From Bacteroidales bacterium (GTDB lineage: Bacteria > Bacteroidota > Bacteroidia > Bacteroidales > Paludibacteraceae), in contig DUQG01000032.1 in NCBI GenBank assembly GCA_012837935.1, forward strand, positions 1 to 64,000: DNA of 64,000 bases. The letters run 5' to 3'. The notes under the pieces were generated by a model. That model was given only the letters and a program-made list of their open reading frames with translations. It had not been told where the DNA came from and made no database searches. Shown here piece by piece: positions 16,337 to 25,050 of this stretch; positions within the stretch are counted from its first letter, which is position 1, and every line of letters starts with the position of its first letter. Position numbers and translations under genes: made by a program.

Positions 16337-19300
16337 TCAAATAGAAACCACTTTCCCTAACCTCACATAATAAATCTTTCCTTCTACATCCTCGTATCCC
16401 ATCTCTTTTAGGAAATGAGTGTAATTTTGCATTTGCTTGTTGTAGAATGTTTTTTCTTCTTCACCAAACTTATAGTCAATCACGATGGCTTTTTTGCCTT
16501 CCAAAACCACACGGTCAGGACGATACATGTCGCCGTTGGGAAGTAGGATGGGATTCTCGTTTAGTACTTCTTTTCCATCTGTAAACCAATTTGCCGCCTC
16601 TTCGTTTGACCAGAAAAGCTTAAACTCTGCTTGAATTTCCGGTAAGTCATCTTTGTTAATTCTACCCGTTGAAACTAGTTCAGCAATTGCTTTTTCTTCA
16701 TCACCACGGTGAATGGTTTTTTGCAGAATTTCGTGCATCAAAGTACCGTAGTTCACTTTGCTTTCTGAAATAGGTTTAGACTTCCAATAATCTTTGCTTG
16801 TATGCTTGATTCGCAGTCTGTCGCTACTATCCTCTATAGGGTAGGAAGTCTGTTTTATGGAAATCTCTGTTGATTCTTCCTCTTTGTAAACTGCTTTTGT
16901 CGGTTTGCCAATTTCCAAACCACCTTCTTCTTCGTTCCAATGTTCAGCCAAAGTCGGATTTTCAATTATGGACTTATACATTAAATCAGAAAAATAATTC
17001 AGATTGTCAGCGTTCTTAGTAGGACCTTCGGAAAAAAGATACATCTCATTTCTTGCACGGGTAAAGCCCACATAGCCGATGTTTAGATTGTCCACATATT
17101 GATGTAGCAACTCATCAAAATACTCTTCGCTGAAAATAGAGTTTGCGAGATTGCTTCCAAACTTTACAGGCAACAAAGGCAGTTCGTTGAAAGGTGTCAC
17201 ATCGGTTTCGCACCACAAAAGCGGTGCTCTTTGTGCACTGCTTTTAAGTCCCCAATTACAAAACGGCATAATTACCACCCTGAAATCCAATCCTTTGGAA
17301 GCGTGAACCGTCATCACACGGAAAGCATGTTCGTTTTCAGGAATATTTATCCGTTGCTTTTTGCCTTCCTCTTTCCACCATTTTATAAAGCTGTTCAGGT
17401 CAGCGTTATTGTTGTTTGAATATTTAAAAACAACATCTTGAAAAGCCTGTAAAAATATCGTTTCGCCGTACCAGCTTTCAATTTCAAAGGCACTAATCAA
17501 TTTTTCCACCGCTTCATAAAGCGACAGATGGATTATCTCTTCCAAACATGCGTTTTCTTTGGTAGAAAAGAACAAAGAAAAATCAACTTTCTTGTCGAAA
17601 AGAACTGTGTTAGATTTACCTTCTCTTTTGTTTTTGGCAAGTTGGTATTCGTACAAAATATTAGTGCGTGCTACATCATCTTTTGGGTCAAGGATATAGG
17701 ACAATACGGAAATAATAAAATTAATCGAAACAGATGCCGAAAGCATAAGTCCCTCATTCCCCACAACCAAATAGCTAAACCCCTCTTTTCTGTCCGGCGA
17801 ACTTGCGTAGTTCAGCATAAATTCGGTAATTAGTTTTGCCTCGCTGTTTGTGCGAACCAAAAATGCAATATCAGAATTTTTATAACCGTTTTCTACCAAA
17901 CTTTCCACCAAATTGGGAATTCGCAACAAGATTTCTTCTTGCCATTCAGCTTTTGAACCTTCTTTTTGTACAAATTCCACGCGTACATAACCCTCGCCGG
18001 CATTTTTTGAAGGCTTTTGTTTTACATCGTCGTAAGCTGTTTTTATTTTGTTGTCTTGTTGATTGGCAAGATTAGAACCTTCAAGTTCAGTGTTAAATTT
18101 AGTTTGCAATAAATCCGCACCAGTTTCAAACAGATTATTGTTAAACGCTATAATATTACGGTCGCTACGCCAATTTGTATCAAGTGTGTGCTTTTCAACT
18201 TTTTGATTTCTAAAATCACTCTCTGCCTGTTCTGCAAGCAGTTTCCAGTCTGAATTTCGCCAACGATAGATACTTTGCTTTACATCGCCCACCAACATAT
18301 TTGTCTTGTCGCCATTTGCCAAACTGTTAGCAATCAATGGTTTGAAATTTTCCCATTGAAGTGCGGATGTATCCTGAAACTCATCAATCATATAATGGTC
18401 AATGTTTAAGCCTGTGCGCTCATAGACAAACGGTGTATCACTACCATCAATAATTTGGTTTAAAAGCATATTCGAATCAGAAAGCAGCATTACATTTTTC
18501 TCGTTGGTAATCAGTTGGATATGTTCCGCCAAATCGGCTAAAATTCCCAGTGTATCAATATTTCGTAGGATAAGTTGAGCGGAATTGTATTCTTCCATTT
18601 CATTATCAATAAAATGGATTATATTTTTCATACTATCCTGAATACCACTATTATAAGCATTGGTAATCTGTGGGGTGTTCGGATTCTTTTGGGGATTTGT
18701 AATGCAATTTTCCAAACTTTCAGAATAAGTTCTAAACGATTTTGCTAAATCATAATCCTTGTCTGTACCCAGTTTTTTAAGAGAACCTAAAAGGTAATTT
18801 CTTTTAAATTCAGAGCCTGTAAGTCCATTTTCTCTCAGATTTCTGTAAATATTTTCAACTTCTTGCTTGATTTTGCTATCAAAATCCCTTTCTATCTTTC
18901 GCAATTTTGCCTTATAAGCATTTAGAAAATCCTTATTTTCCAATAACTCTTTGACTTCCTTCGCCTTATGCTGATAATTTTCTTTAAATAGTTCTTCGCC
19001 AAAACTCAAAATCACTCTATCTACATACCTCGAACTGCCGCTTTCTATCTGTTCTTGCAAAAATCCGGTCATCCAACTTAGCAAGTTTTTATTTTCTTCA
19101 GCCGACAGACTTGCATACATATTATCTAATGCTTGCTGCAAGGTCATTTTATTGTCCAGTTCCACATTGTAGCCACCGCTCACACCGATTTCACGAGCAA
19201 AAGAACGAATAATTTGTAGGAAAAATTTATCAATCGTGCTGATAGAAAAAAACGAATAATCGTGTAAAATGCCGTTTAGGATGGTTTTAGCTGTGGCATT

Positions 19301-19564
19301 TACTTCGTTAGCGGTCTTTGAATGAGCTTCCATTAAATCCGCCCGATAGGGTGAATCTGCACCTGTAGCAAGCAGATGTAGCTCTTTCATAATGCGAGAT
19401 TTCATTTCGTCGGTCGCTTTGTTGGTAAAAGTAACCGCCAAAATACGACGATGCGGACGTGGATTCTTAGCTTTAAGATATGCATCAAACAAAAGCGAAA
19501 TATAATCTTTTGTCAGCTGAAAAGTTTTACCGGAACCGGCAGAAGCACGATAGATATTTAGCAT
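16337..19564 (-). CDS. UvrD-like helicase with C-terminal nuclease, AddA/RecB type
   Basis: 1075 residues from the ATG at 19564, where the protein begins MLNIYRASAGSGKTF. A longer frame adds 17 residues that lack family character. Superfamily 1A helicase motifs are Walker A ASAGSGKT, motif II DEFQDTSALQW, motif III GDVKQSIYRWR, motif V VMTVHASKGLDF and motif VI GYVGFTRARNEMYLF. The C-terminal about 70 residues carry a PD-(D/E)XK nuclease core with RPDRVV and VIDYKFG. This fits the AddA/RecB subunit of a double-strand-break resection enzyme. AddB is not adjacent on either side, which is unusual, and it may be encoded elsewhere. Confidence 0.9.
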   Translation of the reverse strand: MLNIYRASAGSGKTFQLTKDYISLLFDAYLKAKNPRPHRRILAVTFTNKATDEMKSRIMKELHLLATGADSPYRADLMEAHSKTANEVNATAKTILNGILHDYSFFSISTIDKFFLQIIRSFAREIGVSGGYNVELDNKMTLQQALDNMYASLSAEENKNLLSWMTGFLQEQIESGSSRYVDRVILSFGEELFKENYQHKAKEVKELLENKDFLNAYKAKLRKIERDFDSKIKQEVENIYRNLRENGLTGSEFKRNYLLGSLKKLGTDKDYDLAKSFRTYSESLENCITNPQKNPNTPQITNAYNSGIQDSMKNIIHFIDNEMEEYNSAQLILRNIDTLGILADLAEHIQLITNEKNVMLLSDSNMLLNQIIDGSDTPFVYERTGLNIDHYMIDEFQDTSALQWENFKPLIANSLANGDKTNMLVGDVKQSIYRWRNSDWKLLAEQAESDFRNQKVEKHTLDTNWRSDRNIIAFNNNLFETGADLLQTKFNTELEGSNLANQQDNKIKTAYDDVKQKPSKNAGEGYVRVEFVQKEGSKAEWQEEILLRIPNLVESLVENGYKNSDIAFLVRTNSEAKLITEFMLNYASSPDRKEGFSYLVVGNEGLMLSASVSINFIISVLSYILDPKDDVARTNILYEYQLAKNKREGKSNTVLFDKKVDFSLFFSTKENACLEEIIHLSLYEAVEKLISAFEIESWYGETIFLQAFQDVVFKYSNNNNADLNSFIKWWKEEGKKQRINIPENEHAFRVMTVHASKGLDFRVVIMPFCNWGLKSSAQRAPLLWCETDVTPFNELPLLPVKFGSNLANSIFSEEYFDELLHQYVDNLNIGYVGFTRARNEMYLFSEGPTKNADNLNYFSDLMYKSIIENPTLAEHWNEEEGGLEIGKPTKAVYKEEESTEISIKQTSYPIEDSSDRLRIKHTSKDYWKSKPISESKVNYGTLMHEILQKTIHRGDEEKAIAELVSTGRINKDDLPEIQAEFKLFWSNEEAANWFTDGKEVLNENPILLPNGDMYRPDRVVLEGKKAIVIDYKFGEEEKTFYNKQMQNYTHFLKEMGYEDVEGKIYYVRLGKVVSI

Positions 19565-19709
19565 TTTGTAGAGTTGATAGACTATTAGAGTTAAGACTTT
19601 TAGAATAAAGACCAATGTGTCGGACGTTAGTTAATCTCTTTTCGAAACACAAAAATAGGAATTTATTTTTGGATTTGGTGTAAATGGCTTGATATAAAAT
19701 TTTAATTCG

Positions 19710-19730
19710 ATATTTCAAATATTGAAATAT
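19710..19730. promoter_or_regulatory. Putative HigA operator
   Basis: Perfect 9-bp inverted repeat ATATTTCAA / TTGAAATAT with a 3-base spacer. It sits just upstream of the -33 box of the higBA promoter, the usual place for antitoxin autorepression. Confidence 0.55.
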
Positions 19731-19733
19731 TAT

Positions 19734-19764
19734 TTTGAAAAATGAAATCGATGTTTTATCTTTG
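19734..19764 (+). promoter_or_regulatory. Promoter for higBA
   Basis: TTTG at 19734-19737, exactly 19 bases, TATCTTTG at 19757-19764. This is a full Bacteroidetes consensus. The start point near 19771 gives a leader of about 11 bases to the higB ATG. Confidence 0.75.
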
Positions 19765-19781
19765 TAAAAAATTAGTTCTGT

Positions 19782-20078
19782 ATGAGAATTGTGTCCAAAA
19801 AGATGCTTGTTGATTACTACGAAGTACATCCGCAAGCTAAAACTGCATTGTCCGAATGGTACGAAAAGACCAAAGCAGCTAATTGGAAGTCTTTTGCTGA
19901 TGTGAAAAAGACATTTAACAGTGTGGATAGTGTAGGAAATAAGCGTTATGTTTTTAACATTAAAGGTAACGATTTCAGATTGGTGGTTATAATTGTTTTT
20001 ACACCTAAAACTGTGTACATCAAATTTGTAGGCACTCACGCAGAATACGACAAAATTAAAAATATTCAAAATTTGTAA
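19782..20078 (+). CDS. higB: Type II toxin HigB (mRNA interferase)
   Basis: 98 residues, RelE/HigB fold. Family signatures are the N-terminal MRIVSKKMLVDYYEVHPQAK, the AANWKSFADVKKTF helix, KRYVFNIKGNDFRLVV and YIKFVGTHAEYDKI at the C-terminus, including the catalytic His region. HigB cleaves mRNA on the ribosome and is neutralised by HigA. Toxin-first gene order with only 2 bases before higA is typical of HigBA, the reverse of most toxin-antitoxin pairs. Confidence 0.93.
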   Translation: MRIVSKKMLVDYYEVHPQAKTALSEWYEKTKAANWKSFADVKKTFNSVDSVGNKRYVFNIKGNDFRLVVIIVFTPKTVYIKFVGTHAEYDKIKNIQNL

Positions 20079-20080
20079 TT

Positions 20081-20446
20081 ATGACCGAAATAATTAACGA
20101 ACAGCAGTATGAAGTAGCACTGCAACGCATTGAAGAACTTTTGCCATTGGTAGATGACAGCACGCCGACTAACGACAGAAATTATGTTGAGTTGGATATG
20201 ATTTCAAGTCTTGTATCTGATTATGAAGAAAAATACTACCCCATCGAAAAGCCAAGTTTCATTGACATTCTCAAACTTCGCATGTATGAAATGGGATTGA
20301 CACAAAAATCTATGTCGAAATTGATTGGCGTAAGTCCGTCAAGATTAAGCAATTATATGACAGGAAAAAGTGAACCTACGCTTAAAGTGGCTCGTGAAAT
20401 AAGTAAAAAGCTGAATATCAGTGCTGATATTATTTTGGGGGTTTAG
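20081..20446 (+). CDS. higA: HigA antitoxin (HTH Xre type)
   Basis: 121 residues. The C-terminal half holds a Cro/CI-type helix-turn-helix (LTQKSMSKLIGVSPSRLSNY, then GKSEPTLKVAREISKKL). The acidic N-terminal half likely wraps the toxin. HigA represses its own promoter; the palindrome at 19710-19730 is the candidate site. The 83 bases downstream contain a CCCGCCTGCGGCAGG palindromic word of the kind seen near 55067 and 55985. Confidence 0.92.
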   Translation: MTEIINEQQYEVALQRIEELLPLVDDSTPTNDRNYVELDMISSLVSDYEEKYYPIEKPSFIDILKLRMYEMGLTQKSMSKLIGVSPSRLSNYMTGKSEPTLKVAREISKKLNISADIILGV

Positions 20447-20529
20447 TGCAAATTGCGGTTTAAAATCGCATTTTGCCTAAAAAAGAATCATCAACTTGTT
20501 AACCCGCCTGCGGCAGGTAGGCTTGTCAA

Positions 20530-21003
20530 CTAAAAAACCTTTACTATCGCATAATACAACAAAAATCCGCCGACAATCAGTTTGGAAATAATGCCGAGCA
20601 AGAATCCTGTAAACGAGCCAAAACCTGCTTTAATCGCTGCTTGTGTTTGTTTACCACCACTTAGTTCGCCGATAATTGCCCCGATAAAAGGTCCGAGAAC
20701 AATTCCCCACGGTCCGATGAATAAACCAATCACCATTCCGATAGTACAGCCCCAAATTCCCCATTTAGTTCCGCCAAATTTTCTTGTTCCCCAAATCGGA
20801 ACTAAATAATCAAGTATTTGTACCAAAACAACCATTACCGCCCAAAATATTAAAAATTGAGGCTCAAAATCTACTTTTTCGGTAAAATGCAGCAGTAAAA
20901 TTCCGATGTAACTTAGCGGAACGCCTGGCAGAACAGGTAAAATAGAGCCAATAATACCTACAATAATCAGTATAAATGCGAGTATAATTAAAAGTGTATC
21001 CAT
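20530..21003 (-). CDS. DUF456 family membrane protein
   Basis: 157 residues with four to five hydrophobic, Gly-rich helices. GSILPVLPGVPLSYIGILLL at the N-terminus and GCTIGMVIGLFIGPWGIVLGPFIGAIIGE in the middle are typical of DUF456. The family's function is unknown. A TATCTTTG box (complement of 21010-21017) sits just upstream, implying a leaderless or very short-leader transcript. It is divergent from the patatin gene at 21084. Confidence 0.88.
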   Translation of the reverse strand: MDTLLIILAFILIIVGIIGSILPVLPGVPLSYIGILLLHFTEKVDFEPQFLIFWAVMVVLVQILDYLVPIWGTRKFGGTKWGIWGCTIGMVIGLFIGPWGIVLGPFIGAIIGELSGGKQTQAAIKAGFGSFTGFLLGIISKLIVGGFLLYYAIVKVF

Positions 21004-21083
21004 AACTCACAAAGATACGAACAAATTACGCTTGATAAAATAAAAATCTGTAAATTTGTAGCATTACGAAACACTAAATTTAT

Positions 21084-21914
21084 ATGAGTAAAATCAAACA
21101 AGCAAAAAATGCGCTGTTAGAAAGTCTGTTCTCAACAAAACCTTATAAAATCGGCATTGCTTTGAGTGGCGGAGGCATTAAAGGAATGTGTCATGCCGGC
21201 GTGCTGAAAGCCTTGGAAGAAGAAGGGATAAAGCCGGATATAATTTCAGGTGTAAGTGCCGGCGCCATCGTGGGTGCACTCTACGCAGACGGATATAGTC
21301 CGGATGAAATTGCCGATATTTTTGAACATGTGGAATTTCGGAAAATGACCAAGTTACAAGTGCCTGATGGTGGTTTTTTTCGTACAGAGCGGTTTGAGAA
21401 ATACCTTGGAAGCAAATTGCGAGCTAAGACATTTGAGGATTTGAAAATTCCGTTAAGAATTGTAGCAACTAACTTAGACAAAGGCGAAAGCACCGTGTTT
21501 TCAAGCGGAAAGTTACTATCTGTGATAATGGCTTCGTCCACTATTCCTATTCTATTTTCACCCCGCAAAATAAACGGAGAAAACTACGTGGACGGTGGTG
21601 TGTTAAAAAACTTTCCGGTCAGCATAATTCGTGATGAGTGCGAAAATTTAATCGGAATCAATGCTAGTCCGCTCGTGGCTGACGAATATAAAAAATCCAT
21701 TCTGAATATCGCTATGCGTACCTATCACTTTATGTTTAAGGCAAATAGCCTTGCCGATAAAGAATTATGCGATTTTTTGATTGAGCCGATTGATGTGGAA
21801 AATTATGACACCTTTGAAACGGAAAAAAGTCGTGAAATCTTTGATTTGGGCTATAAAACAGCTCGAAAAATGATAGACAAACGAAAAAGAAATCTAAAAA
21901 TGACAAAAAATTAG
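21084..21914 (+). CDS. Patatin-like phospholipase
   Basis: 276 residues, cytoplasmic or membrane-associated. Oxyanion loop GGGIKG (residues about 31-36), nucleophile elbow GVSAG with Ser about 63, and catalytic Asp in DGG near residue 170, so the Ser-Asp dyad is intact. The family hydrolyses acyl ester bonds of phospholipids. The substrate is not evident. A TAAATTTG box at 21051-21058 is a plausible promoter. It is a paralogue of the patatin gene at 28613 (shared KLCDFLIEP-like C-terminal block). Confidence 0.9.
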   Translation: MSKIKQAKNALLESLFSTKPYKIGIALSGGGIKGMCHAGVLKALEEEGIKPDIISGVSAGAIVGALYADGYSPDEIADIFEHVEFRKMTKLQVPDGGFFRTERFEKYLGSKLRAKTFEDLKIPLRIVATNLDKGESTVFSSGKLLSVIMASSTIPILFSPRKINGENYVDGGVLKNFPVSIIRDECENLIGINASPLVADEYKKSILNIAMRTYHFMFKANSLADKELCDFLIEPIDVENYDTFETEKSREIFDLGYKTARKMIDKRKRNLKMTKN

Positions 21915-22030
21915 GTTTTTGGCTGATTTTTTGCAATTATTGTTTGAAAAATGGCGAAAATTAAATAATTATGTTTATTTTTGCCGAAAATTATTGACAA
22001 AATCATTTTTTATAAATACTAATAATTATT

Positions 22031-23224
22031 ATGCTACAAGTATCCGAAAGATTGGCATCTTTATCGCCGTCTGCCACATTAGCGATGGCACAAAAAAGTA
22101 GTGAGCTGAAAGCTCAGGGAATTGACGTAATCAGCCTTAGCGTGGGTGAGCCAGATTTCAACACGCCCGACCATATTAAAGAGGCTGCAAAAAAGGCAAT
22201 TGACAATAACTTTTCATTTTATTCACCCGTGCCCGGTTATTTGGAACTGCGCAAAGCTATTGTTGAAAAACTGAAAACTGAAAACGGATTGACTTTTACG
22301 CCAGCACAAATTGTTTGTGCTAACGGTGCTAAGCAAGCGATTTGTAATGTGCTTTTGTCCGTTGTTGGGCGTGGTGACGAAGTAATTATTCCGGCACCGT
22401 ATTGGGTGAGCTATCCCGAGATGGTAAAAATTGCCGACGGAACGCCTGTGATAGTTTATTCCGATATTGAGAGCGACTTCAAAATCACACCTGCTCAGCT
22501 TGAAGCTGTCATTACACCAAAAACAAAAGTATTGATGCTTTGCTCGCCATCCAATCCTACAGGAAGTGTTTACACTCGTGATGAGTTAAAAGCTTTGGTG
22601 GATGTGTTGGTAAAATATCCTGATATTATTATCCTTTCTGATGAGATTTACGAACATACCAACTATTTGGATAAACATGTGAGTATCGGCGAGTTTGCGG
22701 AAGTTTTTGAGCGTACCGTTATTGTTAATGGCGTTTCAAAAGGCTATGCCATGACCGGATGGCGCTTGGGTTGGATTGCAGCACCGAAATGGATTGCCGA
22801 TGCCTGCAACACCCTTCAAGGACAATATACATCGAACCCGTCAACGATTGCTCAAAAAGCTGCCGAAGCCGCTTACACAGGCGACCAACAATGCGTTGCC
22901 GATATGCGCGCGGCTTTTGAAAGACGCAAAAATTTGGTGGTAAAATTGGCTCGCGAAATTCCCGGATTTAAAGTAAATGAGCCGAAAGGTGCGTTTTATA
23001 TTTTCCCGGATTGCAGCTACTATTTCGGAAAATCATACAACGACACTGCCATCAACAATCCGGAAGACTTAGCGCTCTATCTGCTTGCCGAAGCTCACGT
23101 GGCTTGCGTAGGCGGAACCGATTTCGGAGCACCGAACTGCATTCGTATGTCTTACGCCACTTCCGACGAGAAATTGGTAGAAGCGTTTACAAGAATGAAA
23201 AATGCGTTGGAAAAGCTGAAGTAA
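22031..23224 (+). CDS. Class I PLP aminotransferase, aspartate aminotransferase type
   Basis: 397 residues. Fold type I aminotransferase with SVGEPDFNTPDHI at the N-terminus, substrate- and PLP-binding CSPSNPTGSVY, ILSDEIYEH, and the Schiff-base Lys in NGVSKGYAMTGWRLGW. A C-terminal Arg in CIRMSYATS binds the alpha-carboxylate. It best fits AspC of the Bacteroidetes/Bacillus type (I-gamma or I-beta), linking glutamate/2-oxoglutarate to aspartate/oxaloacetate. Related amino acids cannot be excluded. It appears monocistronic, with a TATTTTTG box about 50 bases upstream. Confidence 0.92.
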   Translation: MLQVSERLASLSPSATLAMAQKSSELKAQGIDVISLSVGEPDFNTPDHIKEAAKKAIDNNFSFYSPVPGYLELRKAIVEKLKTENGLTFTPAQIVCANGAKQAICNVLLSVVGRGDEVIIPAPYWVSYPEMVKIADGTPVIVYSDIESDFKITPAQLEAVITPKTKVLMLCSPSNPTGSVYTRDELKALVDVLVKYPDIIILSDEIYEHTNYLDKHVSIGEFAEVFERTVIVNGVSKGYAMTGWRLGWIAAPKWIADACNTLQGQYTSNPSTIAQKAAEAAYTGDQQCVADMRAAFERRKNLVVKLAREIPGFKVNEPKGAFYIFPDCSYYFGKSYNDTAINNPEDLALYLLAEAHVACVGGTDFGAPNCIRMSYATSDEKLVEAFTRMKNALEKLK

Positions 23225-23351
23225 GTCTAACTATGATTTTTGTGATTAATATGATTTTGAAGATATAAGGATGAAAGCTCTCTAAAATAATAGGAGTTTT
23301 TCCCTTTAATTTTCAATTGTCTTAAAACTGTTGTAGTAAAGTTGTGCTTTT

Positions 23352-23436
23352 TAAAAGGTGCGTAGCACCGAAATTATGGTAGTAGTAAGAAATTGTCCCA
23401 ACAATTAAAAAGGCACGTAGTGCCGACATAAAAAAC
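23352..23436. repeat. Three-hairpin element in the aminotransferase-pspC gap
   Basis: Two related hairpins, GGTGCGTAGCACC and GGCACGTAGTGCC, flank a third, AATTGTCCCAACAATT. Runs of A precede each outer hairpin. The plan resembles a REP doublet but the sequence is unlike the other families here. The rest of the 392-base gap is A/T-rich and shows only the promoter of the next gene. Confidence 0.65.
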
Positions 23437-23585
23437 AAATAACACGCTTAATTTGTCAAACATTAAATATCAATGGAAATGTGGCGTTAGGGTTGTAATT
23501 TATTGAAAATTTATCAAAATAGCGGCGAACTTGAAGTTAGCTGCTATTTTTTTTAAAATTAAACCTAACTAATCTGAAATTGTTT

Positions 23586-23593
23586 TATCTTTG
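23586..23593 (+). promoter_or_regulatory. -7 promoter box for the pspC pair
   Basis: TATCTTTG followed by TAG 24 bases before the first pspC ATG. No clear TTTG is found at the expected -33 distance, so only the -7 element is supported. Confidence 0.5.
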
Positions 23594-23616
23594 TAGAAAT
23601 CAATTAGTGAAAAGTT

Positions 23617-23811
23617 ATGAGTGCACAAAAGAGATTGTTTCGTTCGAGAAGTAGTAGAATGATAGCCGGAGTATGTGGCGGACTTGCAGAAACTTACGGC
23701 TGGGATCCTTCCGTAGTTCGTATAATTTACGTGTTGTTGTCCCTTTTCTCTGCTGCATTTCCCGGTATTTTAGTGTATCTTATTTTGTGGTTGGTTATCC
23801 CTGAAGAATAA
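23617..23811 (+). CDS. PspC domain mini-protein 1
   Basis: 64 residues consisting of one PspC domain: basic start (RLFRSRSSRMIAGVCGGLAE), then a hydrophobic helix (VYLILWLVIPEE). PspC domains are membrane-associated and, in other bacteria, belong to the phage shock envelope-stress response. No other psp gene is visible. Its stop overlaps the next ATG (TAATG), so the two are translationally coupled. Confidence 0.9.
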   Translation: MSAQKRLFRSRSSRMIAGVCGGLAETYGWDPSVVRIIYVLLSLFSAAFPGILVYLILWLVIPEE

Positions 23812-24026
23812 TGAAAAAAGACAGAAAACTAATCAGAAAGCAGGAAAACACGGTACTTGCCGGAGTTTGCGATGCTTTTGCCGAATATTTTGGCATCAAT
23901 GTCAAGTATGTTCGTATATTTTATATTGTTTTAACTGTACTAACTTTCTTTTTCCCGGGGATTCTTCTCTATCTATTTTTAATGCTGATTATTCCAAGGG
24001 AAGTAAACGAGTTGACAAGAGTATAG
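23811..24026 (+). CDS. PspC domain mini-protein 2
   Basis: 71 residues, clearly paralogous to the preceding protein: LAGVCDAFAEYFGI replaces AGVCGGLAETYGW, and the membrane helix is followed by IIPREVNEL. The missing second Gly of the VCGGLA motif suggests divergence of role after duplication. It ends 26 bases before the probable start of the PHP gene, so the three may form one transcript. Confidence 0.88.
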   Translation: MKKDRKLIRKQENTVLAGVCDAFAEYFGINVKYVRIFYIVLTVLTFFFPGILLYLFLMLIIPREVNELTRV

Positions 24027-24052
24027 AGCTATAATCATTAAATCATATCACT

Positions 24053-24883
24053 ATTCAACTAACTAATTACCATAGCCACAGCGTTTTTTGTGACGGACGA
24101 GCCTCGATGGAGGATTTCGTCCGATTTGCTATTGCAAAAGGTGTAAAGAAATACGGTTTTTCTTCTCATGCGCCTCTGCCATTTCATACGTTTTGGAATA
24201 TGAATTTGGATAGTTTACCTTATTACAAGGCGGAATTTTACAGGCTGAAAAAAAAGTATGCCGACCAAATTGAGCTTTTTTTAGGGTTGGAAGTGGATTA
24301 TATCGAAGGTGTTTTTGATGCTCGAAGCGACCTTTACGACATGCAAGACTTTGATTATCTGATTAGTTCTGTACATTTCTTGGCGCCACATCCCGATGGT
24401 GGCTATTTTAGCGTGGATGGAAAATTCTACAATTTTCAGAAAAACATAGAAAAAGTTTTCGGTGGCGATATCCGTTTGGCTACGGAGCGATTTTATGAAA
24501 TCAGTTCCAATATGGTTCGCAAAGGCGGCTTTGAAATAGTAGGACATTTGGATAAAATAGCACAGAACGCTAGAAACTGCCCCGATTTTGACGTAAAAGC
24601 TAAATGGTACATAGATTTAGTAACCGAGTATTTGGAGTTGATAAAAAAGCAGGGAATGATGATTGAAATTAATACCAAATCTTATCTTGAACTTGGCATC
24701 ACCTATCCCGATGTGCAGTTTTTCCCCATAATCAAAGAACTTGAAATTCCCGTAATGGTTAATTCCGATTGTCACTATCCCGATAAAGTGATTGATGGAT
24801 ATAGTGAAGTTTTTAAAAAGCTGAAAGAGGCGGGGATAACTGAAACGGTAGATTTGACTGAGGAAGGGTGGAATTTGAGTTAG
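24053..24883 (+). CDS. PHP-domain phosphatase (histidinol-phosphatase type), probable ATT start
   Basis: The metal-binding N-terminus NYHSHSVFCDG is in frame but lies upstream of the first ATG (24107). No ATG, GTG or TTG occurs between the stop at 24032 and that ATG. An ATT at 24053 would give a start of the form M-QLTNYHSHS, as in homologues, and a 276-residue protein. Other PHP features are EVDYIEG, the GHLDK motif and NSDCHYPDKV near the C-terminus, all metal ligands. The class hydrolyses phosphomonoesters such as histidinol phosphate. hisF is far away (40617), so the pathway link is weak. If translation really began at 24107 the enzyme would lose its HxH metal site. Confidence 0.8.
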   Translation: MQLTNYHSHSVFCDGRASMEDFVRFAIAKGVKKYGFSSHAPLPFHTFWNMNLDSLPYYKAEFYRLKKKYADQIELFLGLEVDYIEGVFDARSDLYDMQDFDYLISSVHFLAPHPDGGYFSVDGKFYNFQKNIEKVFGGDIRLATERFYEISSNMVRKGGFEIVGHLDKIAQNARNCPDFDVKAKWYIDLVTEYLELIKKQGMMIEINTKSYLELGITYPDVQFFPIIKELEIPVMVNSDCHYPDKVIDGYSEVFKKLKEAGITETVDLTEEGWNLS

Positions 24884-24936
24884 AAGCCCCCATCCCCTTC
24901 GGGACTTCCCCCTCAAGGGGGAAGATTGGGATAGTG
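24884..24936. repeat. Copy of the CCCCC/GGGGGAAG repeat
   Basis: AAGCCCCCATCCCCTTCGGG followed by ACTTCCCCCTCAAGGGGGAAG and GGGATAGTG. It begins at the base after the PHP stop codon and may act as its terminator through the CCCCC/GGGGG hairpin. Confidence 0.75.
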
Positions 24937-25050
24937 CAGGAATGTAAGTTTTCTGTTAAAAAGTCTTATTTCTAACTGTCTATTAATCTAAAATCTTTTA
25001 GTCTAATGTCTATTAGTCTGAAATCTTAAAATCTAACTGTCTATTTATCA

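Noticed and set aside
19527..20069. 180-codon minus-strand frame opposite higB
   Set aside because: It lies antisense to a well-supported toxin gene and crosses its promoter. The composition is rich in Phe/Ile/Ser with no family signature.
21051..21058. TAAATTTG as a full promoter for the first patatin gene
   Set aside because: The -7 box is plausible, but the nearest TTG is at a short 16-base spacing, so it is mentioned with the gene only.
24107..24883. ATG start for the PHP gene
   Set aside because: It would remove the conserved NYHSHS metal-binding segment that is encoded in frame immediately upstream.
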